This document shows, one piece after another, positions 11,634 through 21,569 of a stretch of DNA of 64,000 nt. The first letter of the stretch is position 1. Each line of letters starts with the position of its first letter. The position numbers and the translations under genes are program-made. The stretch comes from Rattus norvegicus (lineage: Eukaryota; Chordata; Mammalia; Rodentia; Muridae). Under the pieces are notes generated by a model. That model was given only the letters and a program-made list of their open reading frames with translations, did not search any database and was not told the DNA's origin. The stretch covers positions 88,668,662 through 88,732,661 of the forward strand of contig NC_086027.1 of NCBI RefSeq assembly GCF_036323735.1. Direction: 5' to 3'.

Positions 11634-13234
11634 TTTTTCTTTTTTTCTTTTTTTATTAACTTGAGTATTTCTTATATACATTTCGAGTGTTATTCCCTTT
11701 CCCAGTTTCCGGGCAAACATCCCCCTAATCCCCCTCCCCTTCTGTATGGGTGTTCCCCTCCCCATCCTCCCCCCATTGCCGCCCTCCCCCCAACAATCTA
11801 GTTCACTGGGGGTTCAGTCTTAGCAGGACCCAGGGCTTCCCCTTCCACTGGTGCTCTTACTAGGATATTCATTGCTACCTATGAGGTCAGAGTCCAGGGT
11901 CAGTCCATGTATAGTCTTTAGGTAGTGGCTTAGTCCCTGGAAGCTCTGGTTGCTTGGCATTGTTGTTCATATGGGGTCACGAGCCCCTTCAAGCTCTTCC
12001 AGTTCTTTCTCTGATTCCTTCAACGGGGGTCCTATTCTCAGTTCAGTGGTTTGCTGCTGGCATTCGCCTCTGTATTTGCTGTATTCTGGCTGTGTCTCTC
12101 AGGAGCGATCTACATCTGGTTCCTGTCTGCCTGCACTTCTTTGCTTCATCCATCTTGTCTAATTGGCTGGCTGTATATGTATGGGCCACATGTGGGGCAG
12201 GCTCTGAATGGGTCTTCCTTCTGTGTCTGTTTTAATCTTTGCCTCTCTATTCCCTGCCAAGGGTATTCTTGTTCCCCTTTTAAAGAAGGAGTGAAGCATT
12301 CACATTTTGATCATCTGTTTTGAGTTTCATTTGTTCTAGGCATCTAGGGTAATTCAAGCATTTGGGCTAATAGCCACTTATCAATGAGTGCATACCATGT
12401 GTGTTTTTCTGTGATTGTGTTACCTCACTCAGGATGATATTTTCCAGTTCCAACCATTTGCCTACGAATTTCATAAAGTCGTTGTTTTTGATAGCTGAGT
12501 AATATTCCATTGTGTAGATGTACCACATTTTCTGTATCCATTCCTCTGTTGAAGGGCATCTGGGTTCTTTCCAGCTTCTGGCTATTATAAATAAGGCTGC
12601 GATGAACATAGTGGAGCATGTGTCTTTTTTATATGTTGGGGCATCTTGTGGGTATATGCCCAAGAGAGGTATAGCTGGATCCTCAGGCCGTTCAATGTCC
12701 AATTTTCTGAGGAACCTCCAGACTGATTTCCAGAATGGTTGTACCAGTCTGCCATCCCACCAACAATGGAGGAGTGTTCCTCTTTCTCCACATCCTCGTC
12801 AGCATCTGCTGTCACCTGAGTTTTTGATCTTAGCCATTCTTACTGGTGTGAGGTGAAATCTCAGGGTTGTTTTGATTTGCATTTCCCTTATGACTAAAGA
12901 TGTTGAACATTTTTTTAGGTGTTTCTCAGCCATTCGGCATTCCTCAGCTGTGAATTGTTTGTTTAGCTCTGAACCCCATTTTTTAATAGGGTTATTTGTC
13001 TCCCTGCAGTCTAACTTCTTGAGTTCTTTGTATATTTTGGATATAAGGCCTCAATCTGTTGTAGGATTGGTAAAGATCTTTTCCCAATCTGTTGGTTGCC
13101 GTTTTGTCCTAACCACAGTGTCCTTTGCCTTAAAGAAGCTTTGCAGTTTTATGAGATCCCATTTGTCGATTCTTGATCTTAGAGCATAAGCCATTGGTGT
13201 TTTGTTCAGGAAATTTTTTCCAGTGCCCATGTGT
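11634..13234 (-). mobile_element. Young 5'-truncated rat L1 (3' 1.6 kb)
   Basis: This copy is nearly identical to the 3' end of the full-length L1 at 20.86-22.44 kb. It contains an A-tail (plus-strand T-run interrupted by C at 11634-11654), the 3'UTR with its G-rich tract, and the end of ORF2. It stops at the position matching about 22435 of the full copy, so reverse transcription ended early. Exact 16-bp duplications flank it, typical of target-primed insertion at a TTCTT/AAG site, and indicate recent insertion. It has no promoter or endonuclease and cannot mobilise itself. Confidence 0.93.
12367..13234 (-). pseudogene. ORF2 C-terminal remnant in truncated L1
   Basis: The minus strand encodes the last part of L1 ORF2p, ending in the shared C-terminus (Ile-Ser-Gly-Tyr). 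Compared with the intact copy, the first cysteine-motif Trp codon (TGG in 'tgctggcga') is TGA here, a premature stop near 12810. The open part downstream is about 111 codons. No functional protein is expected. Confidence 0.85.
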
Positions 13235-13250
13235 TTTTAGGATGATTCTT
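13235..13250. repeat. Target-site duplication, right copy
   Basis: Exact match to 11618-11633; marks the 5' junction of the truncated L1. Confidence 0.9.
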
Positions 13251-13550
13251 AAGCGATCACCAAAGAACTGAAATCCCACGTTCTCACTCTACTGCTTCTA
13301 CTTCCTTTCCCTCGCACAGTCGTATCTTCCTTCTCTTCCCCTCTCTTCCATTTCTCTTCTCTTGCTTCCTCAGTTTCCCTCATATGTCATCATAATAGGC
13401 ATTTTCATTTGTTTTTTTCCATAGATTTGGGTCACATGTAAGGAACACAGGATATATTCTGTATCGATTTAATAATTCCTAGCGTGCTACTAAGATAGTT
13501 ATCCCAGGATGGGTCTTGGGAAGACACATTTCACTTAATAGCTCTCTGGA

Positions 13551-13558
13551 GGGAGGGA

Positions 13559-13617
<59 letters not shown>

Positions 13618-13633
13618 GAGAGAGAGAGAGAGA
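13551..13633. repeat. (GA)n microsatellite
   Basis: About 40 GA units with one 'ggtg' interruption near 13616. Confidence 0.97.
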
Positions 13634-13639
13634 ATAAAT

Positions 13640-15550
13640 TAATTACTGAAGAGATTACATTATATTTCTGTTGTACCATAAACTTTAGAGCTCTAAAAAG
13701 GATGTCTCTTAGCTCATACTCTCTAGGTCAGATGTCTGAGTCTGATATTGCCCTTCTTAGTGTCTTAAAGCAGTAGTCAGTGGGTCAGTCAAATAGTGTT
13801 CTTGCCTGAGGTCTCTAAGTGAAGGACCAGCTATCAAGTTCATTTAGGATACTTGAGGAATTCCATGCCATCCATTTGCAAGAGTGAGTGAGGTCCCATT
13901 TCTTTCAGGCTGTCAGCCAGGGACTGTTCTCAGCCTTTTTGTTCTGCCTGATTCATTGACACAGGGCCTCTCCTATCTTTCCACCAGCCAGACAATCTAA
14001 TTCTTCAGTTCCACATGACTGAATTCTGTGACAATTGGAGAGCACTGAAAGTGGCTCATGATCTTAAACCAGGTCCACCTGAACAATTGTCCCATGAAGG
14101 TTCACTGTGGAACATAGCCTAATCTGGTGATGGGGGAAAAATCCATCCCATTGATAATCTTGGGGATTATACAAGTGGAGTAAGTGAAGTCATAACAGAT
14201 GATGTTTGGGACATCTTAAAATTGTATAGATATACCACCACTTGATGCTTATTGTCATTTTAAAAGAGCTGACCAAGTGATTGGGGCTTGAGACCTATTT
14301 GGTCAAACTGACACACGCTCTGTTAGTGAGTGTCTGGGTGAATGAGAATGGCTTAGGGCCATATACCTCCCCGGTGAACTGACTATGAGCCCCATTAGAA
14401 AGAGAACTCCTCAGTGTAAAACGGAACTCAGCCAGGCTCAGAGGAGAGACATTGTGTACAAAGGAGTCTCTTAAGGCCTGTGGTAACCAAGGGTGGACGA
14501 CCTCCTGTGCTGCACTGCTCCTGATGGGGTTCACATGCTACTTAACTTGCACACTGATTCAAACTTTGACCTCCAGTGTAGAAGCTTCTGGAAGAGGGGC
14601 CTATTTGGCCAGGACTCTGAGTCCTCAGAGCTGCAGAGGAATAGGAATTGGCTGATTGCACTTCTCCTCTGGATAGAAAAGTTTGAGTAGCATCTTAATT
14701 TTTTTAAATGAAATTTTAACTTTTCTCAAAAAAAATCCATGATTAAGAATAAGTATTATGGATTTAATTCACGGTTATTATGTCTTAGTCCTAGATGCAT
14801 TTGAATAATTTCTCTTTAAAAAAACAGTGCAACGGCATTCACAAGTTCCCCTTGTTTTGTTGCTGGCAAAACACACACCAAAGACTCACTTTTCTATGTC
14901 TAGTTATCCTGTTCTCTAATTCTGTGAAGTCTTCTTGATTATCATGAGCAGAGTTATAGTTGGCTGCCTCCTGGGTTCTTTATGGAGAATTCAATTACTT
15001 ACTTCATTTTATAGCATGTCTGGACAGCAAGAGATGATAATTAACCCAAGCTTCTGTTTATATGAATACATAGCACAGCAAAGTAGCATTAATGATTTCT
15101 ACATTAGTGATGCCAGAGTCTAAGATTAACTACGTATTCATACAGAATCTGCTTCTAGATCATTCTTTTCAAGAGTGATCTTCCCTATCTCCTATCCTTT
15201 TTCTTTCTCATGGAAAGGGGCTTCCCCATGCCTTCTCATTAGTGAATGAACGCTATCTTTTGGGCCAGAGACTGAAGGTGAAGAGAGAACTTTGCCAGTA
15301 TCTAGGCAAACTGCATAGTGCAAAATGCAAAGTGTAAAGCACATGGACTTGCTCTCTGTTTTCCAAGAAGCCAAGCTTAGTTTTACGTGAATATTTGTGC
15401 ACACTCTTCTGTTTGTGTGAAATGGTCTTCCGTATTTCTGAAGGGTCCAGTGATTTCCATCATTTTGATGGTGTGTACTCATATGCCTCCTCCTCAGTGC
15501 TGCTGCTTTTGGCTCTACCTTAACTGGTTCCTCGTGAGACCCAGAAGTCA
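13640..15550. other. Unique sequence, no gene seen
   Basis: No family, RNA gene or exon recognised. Two overlapping plus-strand frames at 14452-14690 lack domains and are not supported. Confidence 0.5.
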
Positions 15551-15556
15551 TGAGAC

Positions 15557-16100
15557 TGCGGGAGCCAGTCTAGAGCAAGAGTAAGGTCAAGATGTGTCCA
15601 AACCCTGAAAAATCTCATCCTGAGAGTGAGTCAGGAGCAGGGCTGTTTTCTTCCTTGCTCTGGGCCTGCATGTCCCAGCCCACATAAGCCTTATGACCAC
15701 CACCTCTGCTACCCTTAGGTAGACACGTAGCCTGGTGGCCAAATTACAGGTTAAAACTTCCTTTCTCCCTATAAAGACATGTCCAGCAAGCACCTGGAGT
15801 TCCTCTTCATGCAAATGAAACATTCTAGCATCTGGGCACCAGCCAATAATGTACACTCACCCTGAAAACCCCAGTCCACTCCCAGAGGTTTATAAAGCCC
15901 TTGTTATTCACAATAAAGGAGAGCTGTTTCACTGAAAACCATCTCAAGTGAAGACTATTACTCCTTCACTTATGCCAGGAGCAGGGGAGATCCGATGAAT
16001 CCACTGGTCTAGCTAAGTGTCATTCCTTGCAGTCCAGCCTGGTGCACAAGGGTGCTTGGAAACCCCAAGGATAGAAGCAGAACAGTTCCGGCAGCCCCTT
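15557..16100 (+). repeat. Probable solo retroviral-type LTR
   Basis: A TATA-like 'tttataaagc' at 15889 and a polyadenylation signal AATAAA at 15912 lie 22 bp apart, as in a compact LTR. 'tgcgggagccag' near 15557 could be the start and 'gttccggca' near 16097 the end. No terminal duplication was found and the family is not recognised. Confidence 0.4.
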
Positions 16101-16109
16101 ATCACGTCC

Positions 16110-17750
16110 CACCTCTTTAGAACTTCTTCATAACATAAGTGAAATGATGGGACTTATAAATGACTTTTTATCACCTTAAAACAATCGCACTATTTTAAAT
16201 TAGCTGGCTTAGGAGAGAACTGAGAATAAATAACTTGTTATATACTCCCAATACTCTAGATATCCACACAGAAAGTCAGGGTCAGTCTCCCGAGCTTAAC
16301 TAATTTGCTTTTGTATGGTCAATGATCATGGCCCTCAGCAACCATGGGATAGGAGCTAATGTATCCAAGAAGGAAATGGGAGGGGTAGAGAGATAGGGAG
16401 TCAGAGACCACTATCCTTGCATCATGGTGGGCACTTATTTCCTCCATCTCAGCCAGCATCCTATTCTACCAAATCCTCCTGGATCTCCATGGGAATTGTT
16501 TCTAGAGTCGGAAGTTTAAGCTGAGAGAGACTGCCGTCTATTCCATGGGGAGATGATTGATCAAACCTCAGAATGGAGAAATTGGCAACGGTGCAGATGG
16601 AAGGGTGGAGGGGGAGTGCGTTGAGCTCTGCATGGATTCCAGAGGGCCTGACTTGTCAGAAAACAGAGTGTTGTACACCATTCATTCTGCAATGTCTAAA
16701 GTTGGGGAGCTTCATGGAAGTAGTGATGAGGCCAATGGGTGAGGCAGGCTGTGGCCTGATTCTTAGTGGGGCTAGTTCTCTCATGACCTTTAGCTGGTAT
16801 TGGGGATTCGTGCTGCACAGGAAGACGTTCACAGGGGTTAGTAGAGTACACAAGACCATGTAAGAATTGAAGCATACCTACGTGCTTGTAGAGAGTTGGA
16901 ATGGGCTCATTTGTTCTAAAACACAAGCCCCTCATTAAGGCTGGACCCTGCCAGGATCAGACAGCTTAGCAGATATTATTCTAAGAAAGATTTAAAGAGC
17001 CAGCTTAGGTCAGCAGTAAAATGTGATCACCACAAGACACTTGAGCCTTGTCTAATCCACCTCAGTTAAGGCAGACATTGATGACTATTTGTGCCAAAAG
17101 GAATGCTTGCCATGGTAAGACACATATCTAAGATTTTTTTTGATGTGAAATAAAACTGTAAACAAGAGAATGACTCAAGAGGAAATATCATTTCTAGAAA
17201 GTGCACAATAAAGAAGTCTCAAAAACAAACAAAACAAAACAAACAAACAAAAAACCCCAAAAACCTCCAAATTGCTACATGGATTCCCTCCAGTCAATGT
17301 GCATTGTAAATGTCAGGTGCCCAAAGTTGAATGAGGGAGACACGACCAACAATCAAATCAAAAGTGCATATTGGGAGCAGTAATGGTTGAGTATGATGGA
17401 CGTTTCTAAAAATGTCCCTTCTAAAAAAGGAAGGGGAACCAAAGACATTGCCTTTACACTTTGTGCTTTGGCAAGAAGGTACAACCCTGGCTGGGGAAAG
17501 ATAAATCAGATCAGGATTTCTTTTATCTTAGTTTCCTTTCATCTCTAAGCAAACGTGGACGTGCTCTTGGAAGGATATTTAATTTGCATCAGTGGGAAGA
17601 TCTTTCATGTTCTTGGAGCAAAGATAATAGGTGTTTAATTCTGGCCAAAGTTACGTATACTCTAATTAAAAGACATATATATCCCTCAAAACACATATCC
17701 AAGAATACTCATGGCAGGAGAATTGTTTATGGTCAAAAGCACCAAAGTTA
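16110..17750. other. Unique sequence, no gene seen
   Basis: An (AAAC)n patch at 17221-17255 is the only simple repeat. Frames near 16557-16863 show no domain. Confidence 0.5.
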
Positions 17751-17819
17751 TAGCAGCTCAGTGGTAGACTGTTTGCGTAGCATGTGTGAGGCAAGGAGTC
17801 TAATCTCTAGCATGAGTGC

Positions 17820-17820
<1 letters not shown>
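17750..17820 (+). repeat. ID-like SINE fragment
   Basis: 'agctcagtggtagactg' then 'gcgtagcatgtgtgaggc' match the ID body. It runs into an AC microsatellite at its tail. Confidence 0.65.

Positions 17821-17848
<28 letters not shown>
17821..17848. repeat. (AC)14 microsatellite
   Basis: Perfect AC units at the tail of the ID-like fragment. Confidence 0.97.
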
Positions 17849-17851
<3 letters not shown>

Positions 17852-18379
17852 ACAGAAGGCATAAGAATGTAGAAAAGATTGCTGTAGAATACCACACAAC
17901 AATGAGAATGAACAACCACATGCTAAATCAAGTATTGTGTGTATAAACTGTTAACATGATTGCTCCATAGTATGGGGAGGTTTTATTGTGGATACCAAAG
18001 AGAGAACAGCCAGAAGTATTTGTTGAAGTCCAGAGCAGAGTGAAAAGCAGACTGGACGTGGCTGGGCTAGGTATATGGGAGTGTGGGGGAACATAGTGGA
18101 GACAGAAAGAGACAGAGCATACTGTGTGAGACAGAGGTTGCAAGACAGCAGAGGGTAGAAAGCAACAAGAACACAAGAGAGCATGAGGTGGACAAACTGT
18201 GCAGACTATAAGGAGAAGCAGGCTCTGTGTCTAATATTGTATAATTTATACAATGTTCAAAGCCAGCCAATCCCACTTGTGGTGTTAGTCAGGATGGGGT
18301 TATATATAATTTGTCCTCATGGTATAAAGGCTGGAAGGGGTAATGTTTTGGATACCAGTGGATGAAGTAGGAATTTGTA

Positions 18380-18380
<1 letters not shown>

Positions 18381-18439
<59 letters not shown>
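18381..18439. repeat. (TG)n microsatellite
   Basis: About 29 TG units with one 'tttg' interruption. Confidence 0.97.
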
Positions 18440-18440
<1 letters not shown>

Positions 18441-18560
18441 GTTTTCTATAAGTACACTAAACTTCAATAAGACATTTGTCTTATGTGTAAGTATAGAAGC
18501 ATTTCCAAAATCTTCTGAAGTTATTTAGAAAATTATAAAGGTAAATAATCAGAATTCCTT

Positions 18561-18638
18561 CATCTGTCTGTCTATCTATCCATCCTATCTACCACCTATC
18601 TATCTACTATCTAACTATCATCTATGTATCTATCTCTT
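18561..18638. repeat. (TCTA)n imperfect tetranucleotide array
   Basis: TCTG/TCTA/ATCC-type units, degenerate towards the right end. Confidence 0.85.
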
Positions 18639-18654
18639 AATCTGTTCTTATTAG

Positions 18655-18715
18655 TGTTAACTGTAAGCTTGACAGAATCTATAATCATTTAGGAGATGGG
18701 CCTCAGGATTCCTTC
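18655..18715 (+). repeat. Rodent LTR-like repeat, left part
   Basis: 'gttaactgtaagcttgaca' and 'ttaggagatgggcctcagg' match the start of the same family seen at 37280. The remaining part appears at 19316-19530, so the copy was split by later DNA. Confidence 0.45.
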
Positions 18716-19310
18716 TGTTGTAGGGCCTCCCCCAAGATTAACCCTTTACATGTAGGGAAGCTCCTTAAGATACAGTATGTTAAACAGAAGAGGAAACAAC
18801 AGGATGCTCTAAGGGGAGGTAAAACATTTCAGCCTGCAGGAAGCTCCTTAAGCTCAGGAAGTAGACAATGTAAAGCATTCAGGAAGTCACTGACACTGAC
18901 CATACTCACTAGGCTCCTCACTCTCCAAGCACAGTCAAGCTGTAAGAACCGCTGAGAGACACCCTCAGACCAGTTGAGCTGCCTAGAAAAGGCAGAGACC
19001 AACCAAATGGCCTGGCAGAGCCTCTGAACAACTGATCTACCTGGAAAGGATATTCTCCAACCTGTTGAGCTGCCTGCAGGCCATACAGTGTGATCCAGGT
19101 GTCTAGCTTTTACAAACTGTTGCTCATGCCCGGGCTGGGCTTTTGGTGACCCAGCTTTGAGTCATTTCTGTTTCTGTTAGTCACCCGATCAAACCCATCG
19201 GTTCGTCAAGTTGGACTTCAGTGGCATCTATACTTTGATCTGTCATCAGTTCCCTCTCTGGGTGGGTAGATATTTGCTCATGTCTCTTTAAGAATAGCAT
19301 CCAACAACAA
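18716..19310. repeat. Possible LTR inserted in the LTR-like repeat
   Basis: About 600 bp separates two collinear parts of one repeat. It starts 'tgttgtaggg' and ends 'caacaaca', compatible with a TG...CA element. No clean target duplication or known family could be assigned. Confidence 0.3.
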
Positions 19311-19315
19311 GGAGA

Positions 19316-19530
19316 TTGTTTTGACTATATTAGTTGGTATGAGAAGACCTACCTTAATTGTGGATGGGGCCATTCTCTGGCCTGGCGATCCTGAGTTGAA
19401 CAGAATGAAGAAAAACAGGCGAGAACTATTTATGCATTCACTCCTCTCTGACCTGATTGAGGATGTGATGTGTCCAGCTGCTTCAAGCTCCCTGATGTCT
19501 CAGCAGGATCAGACCTCGGAACTGTGAGCT
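19316..19530 (+). repeat. Rodent LTR-like repeat, right part
   Basis: 'agaagacctaccttaattg', 'gcgatcctgagttgaac', 'gtgtccagctgcttcaagc' and 'cggaactgtgagc' follow the order of the family represented at 37280-37550. Confidence 0.45.
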
Positions 19531-19534
19531 ATTT

Positions 19535-20515
19535 AAGGCCACCCAGAGAATTTTATTGACATGCCTCTCCTGCAGATCTCTTTGTCGCCAATTTTCCTCT
19601 TAAGTAATTGGACCATTGAGCAAATCAATGTCAACAATCCATGAACTAGTAGATAATTATGTATTGGCTATTTCTACTTCTAAGTGAAGTGGAAAACCAG
19701 GTGTACTGCAAAATCTGCTGTGGGAGGTTTTCCCTTCATATGAAGGGGGTTTTAATGTTATAACCACCCACTTTTGTGTGATGTCTGCATTTTGTATGAA
19801 CCCATGTATAAACTGCTGGTGACAGAGGACTCTCTATGAACCCATAGGTCCAAGTTGGGAGGGAGAAGGCAGTGCAATAGCAGTGGGGACCATGAAGATG
19901 GGAGCCACTTCTACATGCAACTAACTCATGACTTCAGGATTTGATTGTGCCCAATCAGTTATGTTTGATTACATTGGATAAATCAAGTATATGATGGAAA
20001 GTTCAAGTTGCAAGATAACTCAGTGACCTATGGCTAAGGACTTTTAAGAGCTGCTTCTTTAACATAATGAAGGATGGGGCTTTGTCCTGGAATCTTGGGA
20101 GCTCCTTCTTCTTTGGATAACGGCTTGCCAAAGGCTTCCAAAGAGCTTGCCTATCTTCACACACCATTGGAACTCGGGTCAAGTGGTTCACACTAGAGTA
20201 GTTTGCCAGCCTTCTGGACCCGTGTCAGGATTTTCTCTAACTCTGCTCTCCACACAGCAGTATTTCAGGACGTGAAGTAAATGGGCCAGAGAAACCTCCC
20301 AACAGAGTAAATAAGTCCCTTCCAAAGTCTAAACAGATCCTCTAGGCACCATGTTGTTCTTTTGAGTATCAAAGAGGCAGATTCAATAGCTTACCTGTTA
20401 CCTTGGGAAAGATCTCTTTCTCAATATGCCTCATAGCACGCAATCACTGAAAATTACATTGAGATAAAAGGTCTCTGAGTTTTTGTAGGATTTATGTCTA
20501 GCTCTCTGACATACA
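19535..20515. other. Unique sequence, no gene seen
   Basis: No family, exon or RNA gene recognised. Confidence 0.55.
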
Positions 20516-20518
20516 TGG

Positions 20519-20521
20519 TAT

Positions 20522-20569
<48 letters not shown>
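20519..20569. repeat. (TTTA)n microsatellite
   Basis: About 12 perfect TTTA units. Confidence 0.97.
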
Positions 20570-20571
<2 letters not shown>

Positions 20572-20801
20572 CAGTACAACAGGAGTAGAAGCTACTCCAT
20601 GCACACTGAGTGTAACTCCCAACTTAATAGACCACTTCGGTATCTCACTAAAGCAAAGTTTAGTTTACGCCACACAAACTAAAGTATGGCAAAGGACTAT
20701 AGAATTTGTATATCCCTGAAGTAGGATATGGATAATATAGTACTAAGACAATGGAGAGCCAACTGCTTCTGATGGCTTTTATTGTCCTGGATGGAGGAGA
20801 A

Positions 20802-20816
20802 GGCATTTGCTATATT
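20802..20816. repeat. Target-site duplication at L1 3' end
   Basis: 'ggcatttgctatatt' is repeated exactly at 27862-27876. The empty site reads TATATT/AATAG, compatible with L1 endonuclease preference for T-rich/A-rich junctions. Confidence 0.96.
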
Positions 20817-20824
20817 TTTTTTTT

Positions 20825-20849
20825 ATCCCCAACCCCGTTATTAATGTTC
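20825..20849 (-). other. 25-bp non-L1 segment between two A-tracts
   Basis: On the L1 sense strand, the L1 end is followed by A11 (20860-20850), then this 25-bp piece, then a second A-tract (20824-20815), then the target duplication. This layout is what a short 3' transduction leaves. Its last 12 sense bases, 'ggggttggggat', equal the known start of rat ID/BC1 sequence, so the source locus may have had an ID element just downstream. Template switching onto ID RNA is the alternative. Confidence 0.65.
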
Positions 20850-20860
20850 TTTTTTTTTTT

Positions 20861-21569
20861 ATTATCTTGAGTATTTCTTATATACATTTCAAGTGTTATT
20901 CCCTTTCCCGGTTTCCGGACAGACATCACCCTCCCCCCTCCCCTTCCTTATGGGTGTTCCCCTCCCAAACCTCCCCCCATTGCCACCCTCCCCGCATAGT
21001 CTAGTTCACTGGGGGTTCAGTCTTAGCAGGACCCAGGGCTTCCCCTTCCACTGGTGCTCTTACTAGGATATTCATTGCTACCTATGGGGACAGAGTCCAG
21101 GGTCAGTCCATGTATAGTCTTTAGGTAGTGGCTTAGTCCCTGGAAGCTCTGGTTGCTTGACATTGTTGTACTTTTGGGGTCTCGAGCACCTTCAAGCTCT
21201 TCCAGTTCTTTCTCTGATTCCTTCAACGGGGGACCTATTCTCAGTTCAGTGGTTTGCTGCTGGCATTCGCCTCTGTATTTGCTGTATTCTGGCTGTGTCT
21301 CTCAGGAGCGATCTACATCCGGCTCCTGTCGGTCTGCACTTCTTTGCTTCATCCATCTTGTCTAATTGGGTGGCTGTATATGTATGGGCCATCTGTGGGG
21401 CAGGCTCTGAATGGGTGTTCCTTCAGTCTCTGTTTTAATCTTTGTCTCTCCCTTCCCTGCCAAGGGTATTCTTTTTCCTCATTTAAAGAAGGAGTGAAGC
21501 ATTCACATTTTGATCATCCGTCTTGAGTTTCCTTTGTTCTAGGGATCTAGGGTAATTCAAGCATTTGGG
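20861..21569 (-). other. L1 3'UTR
   Basis: This 709-nt stretch lies between the ORF2 stop and the A-tail. The sense strand ends with an AATAAA formed by 'gataataaaa'. Near the end, 20925-20997 carries the G-rich tract (plus-strand runs of C) that is conserved in mammalian L1 3'UTRs. The same segment is present in the truncated copy at 11.66-12.37 kb. Confidence 0.93.
20925..20997 (-). other. G-rich polypurine tract of L1 3'UTR
   Basis: Several runs of four to seven G on the L1 sense strand could fold as a G-quadruplex; a matching tract is at 11717-11792 in the truncated copy. Confidence 0.8.

Noticed and set aside
15192..15551. 119-codon minus-strand frame
   Set aside because: No domain, no conserved motif, no initiation or splice evidence.
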